Shown here: one piece after another, positions 9,899 through 19,869 of the stretch
Position numbering within the stretch: the first letter of the stretch is position 1
Layout: each line of letters begins with the position of its first letter
Assembly: GCA_922989275.2 (NCBI GenBank)
Contig: OV277867.1
Span: 7,130,001 to 7,194,000 of the forward strand
Length of the DNA stretch: 64,000 bases
Source of the DNA: Gari tellinella
Lineage: Eukaryota; Mollusca; Bivalvia; Cardiida; Psammobiidae
Direction: 5' to 3'
Notes under the pieces: model-generated
The model's input: only the letters and a program-made list of their open reading frames with translations
What the model was told of the DNA's origin: nothing
Database searches by the model: none
Translations under genes and position numbers: made by a program

Positions 9899-10143
9899 CA
9901 GGGCTGCCATAAGTTGACATGAAAAATCCTAAGATTTCCAAACTTGCATTTTTCAAGTGCAATTTAACGAATCGTACCTTTACCCATTAGCCTTTTTCTT
10001 GTTTTGTTGACATGCAACTACTTAAAGCAGGCTGTAAGTAAAGCAGAATGCGCATTCTGCTTTACTTTCAGCCTGCTTTAAGCTACTATGTACTTGGAAA
10101 AAATCCGGAGATTTAGGAAAAATCCGGAGAAATGGCAGCCCTG
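9899..10143. mobile_element. Element R: hAT-like ends carrying a core 2 hairpin
   Basis: Ends CAGGGCTGCCATAAGTTGAC and AATGGCAGCCCTG are unlike A. The flanks share TAATTC. The interior holds CTTAAAGCAGGCTGTAAGTA, GAATGCGCATTC and the complementary arm, with partial A sequence on each side. Confidence 0.7.
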
Positions 10144-10571
10144 TAATTCTTATATAGTTGAAAATTAATGTCCTGCTTTAAAAATGTCGTCGGTTGAAAA
10201 GTCAAACTCAGATTTAATGCGTTTTTGAGGGACAAAACATCAACACGAGTTGGCAAAAATGTGGAACCTGATCGAACACTGACTTACTTGGCATCTGATC
10301 TGGATTAACTTTTAACAAAATATCAGTTGAGATTCACTTAGATGAATATGGGTTAAATTAAAGCAGCTTTTGGTGTTTCTTTATCCAATTTGTTGCCATT
10401 AAAGATTTCAGCAGCCTTTACCATGCCATTTATAGCTCGGCAGATGTCGTTTTTTGTTCACACCCTGATTTTGTTTTGCTAATCAGGCAGTCAAAGCAGA
10501 GAAATTACATGGCAGCATTTGAGACAGGTGACTTTTTTTGCCATTGTGAAGAGCTCTATAAATTCTACATT
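10144..10571. other. No gene; one core 1 remnant
   Basis: About 10250-10310 shows GTGGAACCTGATCGAACACT, GGCATCTGATCTGGATTAA, a worn core 1. The rest is featureless. Confidence 0.45.
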
Positions 10572-10823
10572 TTAACCCTTTCCCCCATAGAAGCGCCTTT
10601 TAGCGAATATGATTTATTCCTCCGCTGAAGAAAATAGTTCCAATTTAATCAGTCATGAATATATATTATAGAGAATATTTTCTATATTCTAGCACATGAT
10701 AGCTTAAAACAGGCTGAAAGTAAAGCAGAATGTGCCTTAAGGCGCATTCTGCTTTACTTTCAACCTGCTTTAAGTAGTAACCTATCTTCAATACTAGAAA
10801 TAGGATATCAGGTAAAGGGTTAA
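10572..10823 (+). mobile_element. MITE A, complete
   Basis: TTAACCCTTTCCCCCATAGA to ATCAGGTAAAGGGTTAA. Its right TTAA is shared with the N element that follows. Confidence 0.92.
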
Positions 10824-11050
10824 CCCATTACTCCTGAACTCTCTCAACACTAAATAACTCTTGTGGGTTATTATGTTCCATTGTGGGTCATTTTAGTAAC
10901 CAAAACATGAACCAGTCTAATTGCAAGTCTGGGTAGCTTAATAAATACTCGTCTAAATGTTTAAACCCTGGGTCTATATATACACTGTTTAAAAAATTAA
11001 TGTAATGAGTACATTTTAAACAGGTCCATGGTGTTGAAAAGTCGAGTTAA
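10820..11050 (+). mobile_element. MITE N
   Basis: TTAA at both ends. Homologous over its length to 5092-5342 (CTTGTGGGTTATTATGTTCC, CAGGTCCATGGTGTTGAAAA). The hairpin is mostly deleted, leaving CTGGGTCTATATATACACTG. Confidence 0.7.
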
Positions 11051-11149
11051 ATACACCTCTAATTTGTTCTACACTGGGGAAAGTAGTCCATCATATGTAG
11101 AAAGTTTTCAAAATAAAACACAGATATCATTTCCACTATATTGTCAGAT

Positions 11150-11349
11150 GAATACTTAAAAAGCAGGTTGAAAGTAAAGCAGAATGCTCCTAAAGGCACA
11201 GGGACATTAATTTAAAGCAGGTTAAAGCAGAATGCTCCTAAAATTACTTGTTAGCCAAAATTTAGTTTAAGCAGATTAAAAGCAAAGAAGAATGCTCCTT
11301 TGTGGTCACCTGTCTTCAAAACAAGATACAAGCTATGGAGTAAAGGGTT
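11150..11349. repeat. Three partial core 2 arms in a row
   Basis: GCAGGTTGAAAGTAAAGC, CAGGTTAAAGCAGAATGCTC and AGATTAAAAGCAAAGAAG all head the same way, each followed by GAATGCTCC. The block ends with an A terminus at GGAGTAAAGGGTTA. Confidence 0.7.
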
Positions 11350-11680
11350 ACCACTCCTCAGTGGGTGTTATGTTGAAGTGGCTGTAATATATAACTATAA
11401 GTATTTGAGAATTTCTATATGTTATAACTAGCTGACTAATTCTACAGGTTTATATAAGTGGTTTTCTAGCATTATAAAGCGTAGTAAGTCTAGCATTTCC
11501 TTGAGAAAATTCCTGCTTGGAGCAAGCTGTTTAATGAGATAAGACACTTCGCCCCTTGCTGATTCACATAGTTTGTGGGACTGAAAATGTTGTGTGCTGA
11601 ATAAAAATGTTGTTTTGTCTCAAAATAACAGTCTCTTTCAAAGTCTAAATCTGAATATAACTGCCATATGATAAAGCATA
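11350..11680. other. No gene or repeat recognised
   Basis: Non-coding AT-rich sequence; stops in all frames at short spacing. Confidence 0.5.
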
Positions 11681-11885
11681 TTAACCCATTACTGCATAGA
11701 TATGCATTTAACGTATCAAAATTATTCCTTCACTGAAGGAAATAGTTCCAATTTAGAAAAAGTATTATAAGAAATATTTTCTATATTATAGCAGATGGTA
11801 GCTTAAAGCAGGCTGACAGTAGAGCAGAATGTGCCTTAAGGCACGACGTGTTTGAAGGGCCGTTGTAGTGAGGAAGCACTGTAAG
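11681..11885 (+). mobile_element. MITE A left half fused to an I tail
   Basis: A runs from TTAACCCATTACTGCATAG to the hairpin centre GTGCCTTAAGGCACG. It then passes into AGGGCCGTTGTAGTGAGGAA, GCACTGTA, the right terminus of family I. Confidence 0.7.
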
Positions 11886-12089
11886 ACAGCTCTTGAAAGA
11901 GTTAGCTGATCAGGGTCTACACTGGTTTCTTACAGGATCTGTTTTACCTGGGTCTGCATTCTTGCACTCACTCCTAGGAAAATATTTCTTCATTCTATAG
12001 TTTGTTCATAGTGGACAGATTTTAATATACTAAATTTAAAACAGAGCTCCAGATAAGGGGAGTATTTTAAAAACTAAAATGTTCATTAC

Positions 12090-12480
12090 GACATTTTATC
12101 ACATAAAACCGATTCTTGGAGTGTTATAAAGCCATTCAATAAACTATAGTGAAATATCAATATTTGGGCTCCGGCCCTACCTGTTCGTCCACCAGCGCTG
12201 CATGGCGCTGGGCGCCAAATGACGTCATTTGCCATGGCGTTACTGTAAACAACATCAAGTTTTGGCGGAAAATACATATGGCGGAGAGACAAAAAACTAC
12301 GGATTCAGTTCACTTAAAAGGGTTTTAAAATGTTTATGTGATAAATAGGATCTAACATTCGTGCTCATTATCTATCATTCTTAATAAACTCGTTGACTAA
12401 AACAAGTATAACGCTCGCCAAGGCGAGTCAACTCGTTTATTAAAAATGATAATTAATGAGCACTCATGTTAGATCCTCTA
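12090..12480. mobile_element. Foldback insertion with two nested inverted repeats
   Basis: TTTTATCACATAAAACC (about 12103) pairs with GGTTTTAAAATG, TTTATGTGATAAAT (about 12321). A second pair has arms of about 52 bp: 12348-12400 (AGGATCTAACAT, CGTTGACT) and 12426-12477 (AGTCAACTCG, ATGTTAGATCCT). The family is unknown. Confidence 0.65.
12216..12231. promoter_or_regulatory. Perfect 16-bp palindrome containing a full CRE
   Basis: CAAATGACGTCATTTG is perfectly self-complementary and contains TGACGTCA, the consensus CREB/ATF site. It sits in the only GC-rich patch nearby (12165-12245, with CCAGCGC/GCGCTGG arms). Function is inferred from the motif alone. Confidence 0.4.
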
Positions 12481-12599
12481 TAAATCATCTGGTGTGACTA
12501 CTCATTAGAATAATCTCTTAAATTTGAGACGATTCTAATGAAAAGTAACACCCTAGGATTTGGTCTTGAAATGAGTGAGAAAATGTTGGATTTGTTCTC

Positions 12600-12916
12600 T
12601 TTCCATTCAAGAAAAAAGAAACCTACCACAAAACTTCCTGGCTTTTAATTCTTGTAAGCAGCAAAGTTTTTTGTGTCGTTTTGTTGTGCAATTCAGCTCT
12701 GAACAGATTCGATCAATTCAGGCAAGTAAATACAAATGTATTGTGCTCTTTCTCAAACTATATTATTTAGATAAGAAACTTATATAGAAGCAATCTGCTT
12801 CGCTTTATAAGATTGGTTGTAAATACCTAAGCTGCATTAGGAAATGCATTATCGATCATATTTGCGCAAATTCTGATCTGTTTTTGAACTATAGTCAAGC
12901 CTGTGTAAATAAATAT
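12600..12916. other. No gene recognised
   Basis: Non-coding; an open frame of 70 codons at 12575-12787 shows no domain features. Confidence 0.5.
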
Positions 12917-13133
12917 TTAACTCTTTGCATGCTGGGTAATATTTTCGTCTTCAACAATTGCCATCTGTTATTGTTCTAAAAATAGAATTTTCTAAATTTC
13001 TTTTCAATACAAGAAACAGAGTGACAAATAGTTTGGATCCTAATGAGATGCTGCATTACATGGCATATCATCTGGATCCAAACTGTTTGCAAAAGTAATC
13101 ACTCACTGTGGCATGTGTCCGCTGCTAGCATGG
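12917..13133 (+). mobile_element. MITE C, right terminus fused to an inverted C
   Basis: TTAACTCTTTGCATGCTGGG to GCTGCTAGCATGG. Core 1 present with ATGAGATGCTG. The last bases meet the F element at 13136. Confidence 0.85.
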
Positions 13134-13135
13134 TA

Positions 13136-13381
13136 CAGTGGAGAATGTGTTATTCTTTCCCAATAAACGCGTTTACGCTAAAACTATTATTTCCAGTGCA
13201 AACAGTTTGGAGCCAGATCAGACGCCGGGTAACCCGGCGTCTGATCAGGCTCCAAACTGTTTGCCACCATGATAAACATGAAATATCAGAATTGTCCAAA
13301 AGTTGCACTTTTCTACGTTTTAGTGCTTTGCGTTTGCGTACGTTTGCATTTAAACAGGAAAGAATAACAGATTCTCCACTG
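13136..13381 (-). mobile_element. MITE F between two head-to-head C elements
   Basis: CAGTGGAGAATGTGTTATTC to AACAGATTCTCCACTG, TA on the left. Core 1: GCAAACAGTTTGGAGCCAGA, GACGCCGGG, complement. Confidence 0.9.
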
Positions 13382-13584
13382 CTAGTGACGAAACCGTGAT
13401 TACCGTTGCAAACTTTTTGTAATCCTGATGAGAAGCCGCGTAACGGGGCACCTTATCAGGATCCAAATTGTTTGACACACTGACTCTGTTTTGAAAAGAA
13501 ATTTTGAAAATTCTATTTTTAGAACAGTAGCAGACAACAAATATTGTTGCAGAGGGAAATATTACTCAGCATGCAAAGAATTAA
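13382..13584 (-). mobile_element. MITE C, inverted, terminus truncated at the F junction
   Basis: Starts at CTAGTGACGAAACCGTGA (normally preceded by the TTAACTCTTTGCATG end) and ends GCATGCAAAGAATTAA. Core 1 is decayed. Confidence 0.8.
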
Positions 13585-13672
13585 ATTAAAGAGCATTAAT
13601 AAAGACTAGATTAATAATAACATACTGCAGGAAAAATGTAGAAAGTTCTCAATGCTTACATTTTGCATTGTA

Positions 13673-14060
13673 CAGTAAAACTTCTCTATTACAACCAATT
13701 AAAAGGAAGGCTTATTGACTGCATAAAGACAGGTGGCAGTTTAAAGCAAGGTGAATGTAAAAATCTTAATAAGGGGAGATCCTTTGAAATCACAGAAAAC
13801 AAAGCAAATACTGAAAATTGCAGACTCGGTTTAATTGAGTCTGTTCATGAGCAATAGTGAAATATGCAACAGTGCTCACGCCCCCTAGCACCGGCTTAAG
13901 CGGAATTCAACTTTCAACTGTAAATGCGCTGAAATCAATTATTCTAAAGGACCAGAAAGTATAACAACACTGAGAATGAAGTACGGGGCGACTTTTTACA
14001 GCCGCCACACAAGCACTTAACATCTTAAGGAGCTTTCTGTTCGACGTTCCCCTTGCTTTA
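13673..14060. mobile_element. MITE H split by about 250 bp of other sequence
   Basis: CAGTAAAACTTCTCTATTAC and AGTTTAAAGCAAGGTGAA form the left half. The right half resumes at about 14026 with TTAAGGAGCTTTCTGTTCGA. The intervening 13775-14020 is unassigned. Confidence 0.6.
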
Positions 14061-14268
14061 ACTCATTGAGCCCTAGTGACGCATATATGCATCCTTTACT
14101 AAAAGAGTAAATGAGAAGAGTACACTTGTCCTATGCAAACGGTGAAGTCCCTGATTAGAGGGATCCTGCAGGAGCCCTCTGATCAGGGTCTTCATTGTTT
14201 GTCATTTTGTAATATATTATTAAAAACAACCCTAAATAGTCTTAAATAAAACAGCCTATTGCATCCAT
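14058..14268 (-). mobile_element. MITE B, decayed, inserted at an H border TTAA
   Basis: TTAACTCATTGAGCCCTAGT, then CAAACGGTGAAGTCCCTGAT and the hairpin AGGGATCCTGCAGGAGCCCT. It starts in the TTAA of the H core border CTTGCTTTAA. Confidence 0.75.
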
Positions 14269-14443
14269 TTTAGTCTAGTCCATTTCTGACTTTTAAGGGG
14301 TGTTTTTGTCAATGTTTGGCATTATGACAAACAGTGAAGACCCTGATCTGGGTCTTCACTGTTTGCACAGGACAAGTGTTCTATTCATATGTACACTGTT
14401 TGAAAATGACGCCTATATGCGGGACTAGGGTTCAAAGGGTTAA
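14269..14443 (+). mobile_element. MITE B, left end missing, hairpin shortened
   Basis: CCATTTTAGTCTAGTCCAT to GGTTCAAAGGGTTAA. The hairpin is reduced to GAAGACCCTGATCTGGGTCT. Confidence 0.85.
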
Positions 14444-14480
14444 ACAGTCACCATTTTTCAGCACCTGATAATTCACACAC

Positions 14481-14690
14481 TTAACTCTTTGAACCCTAGT
14501 CACCCATATACCTGAGGAGTACACTGTCTTGTCCTATGCAAAAAGTGTTGACCTTGATCAGAGGGCTCCTTAAGGAGCCCTCTGATCAGGGTCTACACTG
14601 TTTGTCATTTTTGCATAAATGGTAAAATTCTACCCGAAAATATAAAAAATGGATTGGACTAAATTGAAAACTCGAATGGTACTTAAAATT
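14481..14690 (-). mobile_element. MITE B, decayed right end
   Basis: TTAACTCTTTGAACCCTAGT; hairpin GATCAGAGGGCTCC, TTAA, GGAGCCCTCTGATC. The far TIR is not recognisable. Confidence 0.8.
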
Positions 14691-15084
14691 ACTTCAAATC
14701 TGCATCATGTGGGCAGCTGAAGTTTTCATTTTATTTAAGTTGCACATTTTTTGTTACCATTTTGTTACCAATTTTGTTAGCACTTGGCAATGGGCAGACT
14801 AAAATAAGGGTCTGCAATACTGGAAACAATTTTGCTAATGATTTTGCAACTTGAAGATTTGTTTTCAAGTGATTGGTATGGCTTTTTGTGGGGGGTGCAG
14901 ATGGTATTCCGTGAAAATGAAACGAGGAAGATTGAGGGATTTAAGAGATTTTAGAATTGTCGAAGGAGTTTCTAAATTGTTGTTTTAGAAATAGCTCTCT
15001 TGGGTCTCTGGAAATAGAAGTCTGCATGCAAATGTTATATTATGTGTCAGTTCTATTAGGTCCTTTTACTTGGTACAGTCAATG
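14690..15084. other. No gene or repeat recognised
   Basis: Single-copy-looking, non-coding. Confidence 0.5.
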
Positions 15085-15513
15085 TTAACCAATTACCCCA
15101 TAGCCTGTTTCTAGTTTTGAAGACAGATGACCACTTAAAGCAGGTTGAAAGTAAAGCAGAATGTGCCTTAACCCTTTCCCTTATAGAAGCGACTTTTAGC
15201 GCATTCATTTTATTCATCCGCCAAAGAAATAGTTCCATTTTATACTGTCATGAATATTTACCATAATAATTTTTTTCTATATCATAGCAGATAGTAACTT
15301 AAAGCAGGCTGAAAGTAAAGCAGAATGCGCCCTAGGGCGCATTCTGCTTTACTTTCAACCTGCTTTAAATGGTCACACATCTCAACTACTAGAAACATGC
15401 TATGGGGTAATGGGTTAAGGTGTATTCTGGATAATTACTTTCAGCCTGGTTTAAGATACAAACTGCTAGGGTATAGAAATTATTATTTATGGTACATTCT
15501 ATGGGGGAGAAAA
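15085..15513 (-). mobile_element. MITE A hosting a second A at its hairpin centre
   Basis: TTAACCAATTACCCCATAGC, CTTAAAGCAGGTTGAAAGTA, GAATGTGCC, then the inner A. The outer resumes at TTAAGGTGTATTCTGG and ACTTTCAGCCTGGTTTAAG. Its last arm is partly deleted. Confidence 0.85.
15168..15418 (+). mobile_element. MITE A nested in the central TTAA of another A
   Basis: TTAA at 15168-15171 and 15415-15418. CCCTTTCCCTTATAGAAGC left, TATGGGGTAATGGG right, own core 2 with GCGCCCTAGGGCGC. Confidence 0.92.
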
Positions 15514-15566
15514 TTATTCAACTCTTACCATGATAGCGGTGAATATGTGTTAAAGTGATTACTTGT

Positions 15567-15790
15567 GCAAACTCATCAGGATCCAAACTGTTTGACACTC
15601 TGACCCAAATTTACAAAGTCCTATTTTTACAACAGTTGCAGATGACAATTTCTTACATACAAAAAGTTATGAAGAAAGTTCCTATATGAGCTTTCTGCAT
15701 TACTTTTGGATTACATTTAGTGACCCAATGTCGCCAGGTTTCTCAAACCTGTGTTTGCTCTGAGTTATAATTTTCCCTAAATGTGTAAAC
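15567..15790. mobile_element. C half-element followed by an H core remnant
   Basis: CATCAGGATCCAAACTGTTT, GACACTCTGACCC is the distal half of an inverted C. From 15670, AGTTCCTATATGAGCTTTCT is a worn H hairpin. Confidence 0.6.
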
Positions 15791-15821
15791 AGAAACGTAA
15801 ATATTTGACCTTTGTTAGATC

Positions 15822-16000
15822 AATATTTGCAAACAACTTAGATCCTGATCAGATTCCAGGTAAGGCAGCGTCAGATCAGGATCCATATTGTTTGATACTG
15901 ATTACAATTTTACGATATTAAATTCACCTAAAATTTAAATTTTAGAAATAGAAGCAGAAGACAATTATTTAAACCAGATGACATCATGGCAGTGAAGGGT
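15822..16000. mobile_element. Core 1 element of the C/I type, ends decayed
   Basis: GCAAACAACTTAGATCCTGA, TCAGATTCC, complement GATCAGGATCCATATTGTTT, then AGAAATAGAAGCAGAAGACA as in inverted C. Confidence 0.6.
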
Positions 16001-16001
16001 T

Positions 16002-16258
16002 TTAACCCTTTACCCAATAACCCGTTTATAATATTAAATACAGGTGATCACTTAAAGCAGGTTGAAAGTAAAGCAGAATGTGCCTTGAGGCACATTCTGC
16101 TTTACTTCAGCCTGCTTGAAACTACCATCTACTAGACTATATAAAAATATTTGTTATGGTAAGTGTTCATGAGGGTATAAACTGGAACTATTTTCTTCAG
16201 CGGATGAATAAATTTAAATGCATGTGCTAAAAGTCGCTTCTATAAGGGAAAGGGTTAA
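16002..16258 (-). mobile_element. MITE A, complete
   Basis: TTAACCCTTTACCCAATAAC to AAGGGAAAGGGTTAA. Hairpin centre GTGCCTTGAGGCAC (central TTAA mutated to TTGA). Confidence 0.92.
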
Positions 16259-16631
16259 AAATACAAGTGGATTTGGTGAGATTTGAAGGCTTTTAGGAAA
16301 GATTTGAAAAACTCATTTCTGAGATTATGTTTCTGATGGCACTCTTGATTTTGTGTGACTTCAAACTTTGTTGACATGGAAACAAATATTGAAGGATTTT
16401 GAAAACTGTTTGGATCCAAATCTGATGCCAAGTTAGTTGGTATATTATCAGGCTCAACACTTTTTGACACTTAGATTGTATTTGTGGTGATATATAGATG
16501 GAATAAGTGAATTTTAGATTAACAGCAGGAAGCAAAGTTAAGCAGAAGTCATTATTTCAGTCATGTAAGGGCGAATTCCTCTTGGTGAAATGAAATGATT
16601 TTGGAGGTTGGAGCAATTTGTTTACTGCAAT
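16259..16631. other. No gene; worn core 1 at about 16400-16470
   Basis: AAAACTGTTTGGATCCAAAT and ATTATCAGGCTCAACACTTT are distant core 1 arms. The rest is featureless. Confidence 0.45.
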
Positions 16632-17045
16632 TACAGTGAAGAAAACTTTATTCTTTCCTTACAGTGGAGAATCTGTTATTCTTTCCCGTTTAAACGCAAA
16701 CGTACGCAAACGCAAAGCGCTAAAACGTAGAAAAGAACAACTTTTGGTCAATTCTGATATTTCATGTTTATCTTGGTGGCAAACAGTTTGGAGCCTGATC
16801 AGACGCCGGGTTACCCGGCGTCTGATCTGACTCCAAACTGTTTGCACTGGAAATAATAGTTTTAGCGTAAACGCGTTTATTGGGAAAGAATAACAGATTC
16901 TCCACTGTATAAACGGTTTACACTAAAACTATATTTTCCATTGCAAATAGTTTGGAACCAGATTAAATTTAGAATGGCAGAATTGTCAATTCATGCATTT
17001 GCGTTTCATGTGCTGCGTCTGATCTTGATTCAAGCTGTTTGCCAA
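16632..17045. mobile_element. Older MITE F split by a younger F
   Basis: TACAGTGAAGAAAACTTTAT at 16632 and AAACGGTTTACACTAAAAC, then a worn core 1 to GCCAAG at 17045, surround the intact F at 16662-16907. Confidence 0.65.
16662..16907 (+). mobile_element. MITE F, complete
   Basis: CAGTGGAGAATCTGTTATTC to its complement, TA both sides. Core 1 GAGCCTGATCAGACGCCGGG with loop TTAC. Confidence 0.93.
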
Positions 17046-17291
17046 GTCTTAATTCCTCCCACTTGTGTCTCCCACTTGGTGTCGTTATAGAGACTCAGAG
17101 GGAGCACTGAAATTTCTTCAGTGGATATAAAATTTAAGGCGTTAAAAGGCATATCTGTAAAGTTATGGGCTAATTCCTTGATATAAAAGGTTTCTTTGCA
17201 CTGACTTTGAAAAGATAAGTAACCTATATTTTTTTTATTGAATACTTTTTTTGGAGAGAAATGTAAACTCTTTTGTTTTGTACTTTTTCAG

Positions 17292-17441
17292 CCCAAGACT
17301 GTCTTTCATACATGCAAGCAGGCAGTGAGCTCATCAAAGTGCGTTCCAACAGTCGACAATATCACCGAATCTTCACCCTCAACCCAGACATGACAGATAT
17401 ACGATGGCAGCCAACCTCCAAAAAACCCCACAAAGCCAGAA
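17292..17441 (+). CDS. PLCL: PLC-like (PLCL/PRIP type) gene, exon encoding the N-terminal half of the PH domain
   Basis: The acceptor is TACTTTTTCAG (AG at 17290-17291) and the donor is AG|GTAAGT (GT at 17442). The exon is 150 bp, starts with two bases of a split codon and ends with one. It reads AQDCLSYMQAGSEL (the first A spans the junction), then IKVRSNSRQYHRIFTL, then IRWQPTSKKPHKAR. This is the opening of the PH domain of phosphoinositide-specific PLC proteins. The basic residues of IKVR, YHR and SKK fall where PLC-delta PH domains contact inositol phosphates. The CLSYMQAGSEL and NSRQYHRIFTL phrasing is closest, as I recall the families, to inactive PLCL/PRIP proteins, with PLC-eta the alternative. 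The predicted protein is cytosolic or at membranes. Upstream exons were not found. Confidence 0.87.
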
Positions 17442-17494
17442 GTAAGTACTCTCAACACTTTACCTGGTTCTCGTGACAGGAGACAGGTGAAAAT

Positions 17495-18808
17495 TTAACC
17501 CATTACCCCATAAATACGCCTTTTTACGCCTTTTTAGCTCACCTGGCACAAAGTGCCAAGGTGAGCTTTTAGGATCGCTGAATGTCCGTCGTCCGTCCGT
17601 CTGTCCACAATTGTTCGTTAACACTCTAGCGCCTACAAATTTCATCTGATATTCATGAAACTTCATGTCAAAGTTTGTCTTGATGAAATCTAGGTCAAGT
17701 TTGAATGTGGGTCATGTCCGGTCAAAGACTAGGTCACGAGATCAAATCATAGAAAAACCTTGTTAACATTCTAGAGTCTACAAATCTCGATGGATCTTTA
17801 TGAAATTTAGTCAAAATGTTTGCCTCATTGATATCTAGGTCAAGTTCGAATATGGGTCATGTTCAGTCAAAATCTATGTCACTAGGTCAAATCATAGAAA
17901 AACCTTGTTAACACTCTAGAGGCTACAAATCTCAATGGATCTGAATAAAACTTAATCAGAATGTTTGCCTCATTGATATTTAGGTCGAGGTCGAATGTGG
18001 GTGATGTCCGGTTAAAAACTAGGTCACTAGGTCAAATCATAAAAACACCCTGTTAACACTCTAGAGGCTACTAATCTCAATGGATCTTTATGAAACTTAG
18101 TCAAAATGTTCAGCTTATTGATATCTAGGTCAAGTTTGAATGTGATTCATGTCAGGTCATAAACTAGGTCACTAGGTCAAATCTTAGAAAAACCTTGTTA
18201 ACACTCTAGAGGCTACAAATCTAATTGGATTTTAATGCAACTTGGTTGGAATGTTTGTCCAATTGATATCTAGGTCAAGTTCGAATATGGGTCATGTCGG
18301 GTCAAAACTAGGTCACTAGGTATAATCAAAGAAAAACAGGGTTAACCCTCTTGAGGCTACACATATCTGTAGATCTGAATGAAATATTTTCAGAATGTTT
18401 GCCTACATCAAATCTAGGTCAAAATCAAATGTGGATTGTGTCTGGTCAAAAACTAGGTCACTAGGTCAAATTATAGAAACATCTGTTAACACTCTTTAGG
18501 TTGATTGTGGGTCATGTCCAGTCATAATCTGGGTCACTATAGGTTAAGTTTACATGGTGTACCAGGTGAGCGATTTAGGGCCATGGTGGCCCTTGTATTT
18601 ATTCTTCCACTGAAGAAAATAGTTAAAATTTATACAGTCAAGAACATGTGTCATAAGAAATGTTTTCTTTATTCTAGTAGATATTAGCTTAAAGCAGGCT
18701 GAAAGTTAAGGAGAATGTGCCTCTTGGCACATTCTGCTTTACTTCTAACATGCTTTAAGTGGCCTCCTATTTTCATAACTAGAAACAGGCTATGGGGTAA
18801 TGGGTTAA
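17495..18808 (+). mobile_element. MITE A split by a HINE
   Basis: TTAACCCATTACCCCATAAA lies 53 bp after the exon donor. A resumes at 18596 with ATTTATTCTTCCACTGAAG and continues through core 2 to TATGGGGTAATGGGTTAA. Without the HINE it is a normal 250-bp A. Confidence 0.9.
17533..18595 (+). mobile_element. HINE (Helentron-like), subfamily 2, nested in A
   Basis: TTTAGCTCACCTGGCAC hairpin closed by GTGCCAAGGTGAGCT, then GTCCGTCGTCCGTCCG. About six internal units of roughly 145 bp follow, marked by AACTAGGTCACTAGGTCAAA and TTAACACTCTAGAGGCTAC. The 3' end is CAGGTGAGCGATTTAGGGCC, a hairpin and CCCTTG. Target T|T within GCCTTTAATTTATTC of A. Confidence 0.87.
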
Positions 18809-18998
18809 AGCAGGTTGAAATTATAGCAGAATGTGCCTAAAGGCGCATTCTGCTGTACTTTCAGCCTGCTTTAAGCTTCCATCTGCTAGGATATAGAATA
18901 TATTTCTTATTGTGAACATTCATAACTATGAATTGGAACCATTTTCTTCAATGGAGGAATCAATTAAAGGTGCAAAAAGGTGTTCTTCTGTATAGCCA
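18805..18998 (-). mobile_element. MITE A part, beginning at a core border
   Basis: Directly after the previous A's TTAA: AGCAGGTTGAAATTATAGC, hairpin, GCTTCCATCTGCTAGG and GGAACCATTTTCTTCA. The outer right arm is absent, as if the preceding A had inserted at the border TTAA. Confidence 0.75.
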
Positions 18999-19108
18999 CT
19001 TATCTTTAATTGAACGCTTCCAATGTGACTGCTTTCACTGTCAATATGACAGATTTATTTGGCTTTCAAAATACCATGTGTCTTGAACATCAGAAGTAAT
19101 TAAGAAGC

Positions 19109-19361
19109 TTAACCCGTTTATCCAAAGGCCTGTTTCTAGTTTTGAAGATAGATGACTACTTAAAGCAGGTTGAAAGTAATGCAGAATGTGCATTCAGGCA
19201 CATTCTGCTTTACTTTCAGCCTGCTTTAAGCTTTCATCTGCTAGAATAATTATGGAAAACATTTATAAAACATATTCATGACTGATTAAATAAGAACTAT
19301 TTTCTTCAGTGGAGGAATAAATCGAATGCGCTAAAAGGCACTGCTATGGGGATAGGGTTAA
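19109..19361 (-). mobile_element. MITE A, complete
   Basis: TTAACCCGTTTATCCAAAGG to GGGGATAGGGTTAA. Hairpin centre GTGCATTCAGGCAC. Confidence 0.9.
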
Positions 19362-19454
19362 ATGTGGAGTAAAATGGTAAATATGTACGGTATTTTTGTA
19401 GAAAACAATGTAATTTTGTACTTCTTTCATGATTTGTGTTTGCCTGCTGTTGTT

Positions 19455-19707
19455 TTAACCCTTTACCCCATAGAAGCGACTTTTAGCGTATTTAATTTAT
19501 TCCTCCACTGAAGAAAATAGTTCCAGTTTATACCCTCATGAACAAATACCATAACAAATAGTTTTATATAGCCTAGCAGATGGAAGTTTAAAGCAGGCTG
19601 AAAGTAAAGCAGAATGTGCCTTAAGGCACATTCTGCTTTACTTTCAACCTGCTTTAGGTGATCACCTTTATTCAATGTTATATACGGGTTATTGGGTAAA
19701 GGGTTAA
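19455..19707 (+). mobile_element. MITE A, complete
   Basis: TTAACCCTTTACCCCATAGA to TATTGGGTAAAGGGTTAA. Core 2 centre GTGCCTTAAGGCAC is perfect. Confidence 0.92.
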
Positions 19708-19869
19708 CTTCAAAATGATGCTGTTGTTACATGATACTCCAGATTTGAAGAGTTTATAGCCATTTCTGTCCTCATTAACAAACTAGGACAGTGAACATTA
19801 ATCAACTGTGATGTTCTTCCTGCATGACTGATCAACATAAAACAATCACATCTCTTACTGACTACAAAA

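Larger units (their letters stand above)
12042..12598 (+). mobile_element. MITE E split by foldback sequence
   Basis: The left end CAGAGCTCCAGATAAGGGGA runs to about 12080. E resumes at about 12490 with TGGTGTGACTACTCATTAG, a core 3 hairpin and GAGTGAGAAAATGTTGGATT. The right TIR is lost. Confidence 0.7.

Noticed and set aside
16659..16847. Recurrent frames through F (QTVWSQIRRRVTRRLIRLQT type), also at 13043-13399, 30265-30453 and 40691-40933
   Set aside because: They lie wholly within F elements and read core 1 on either strand; no start context or splice signals.
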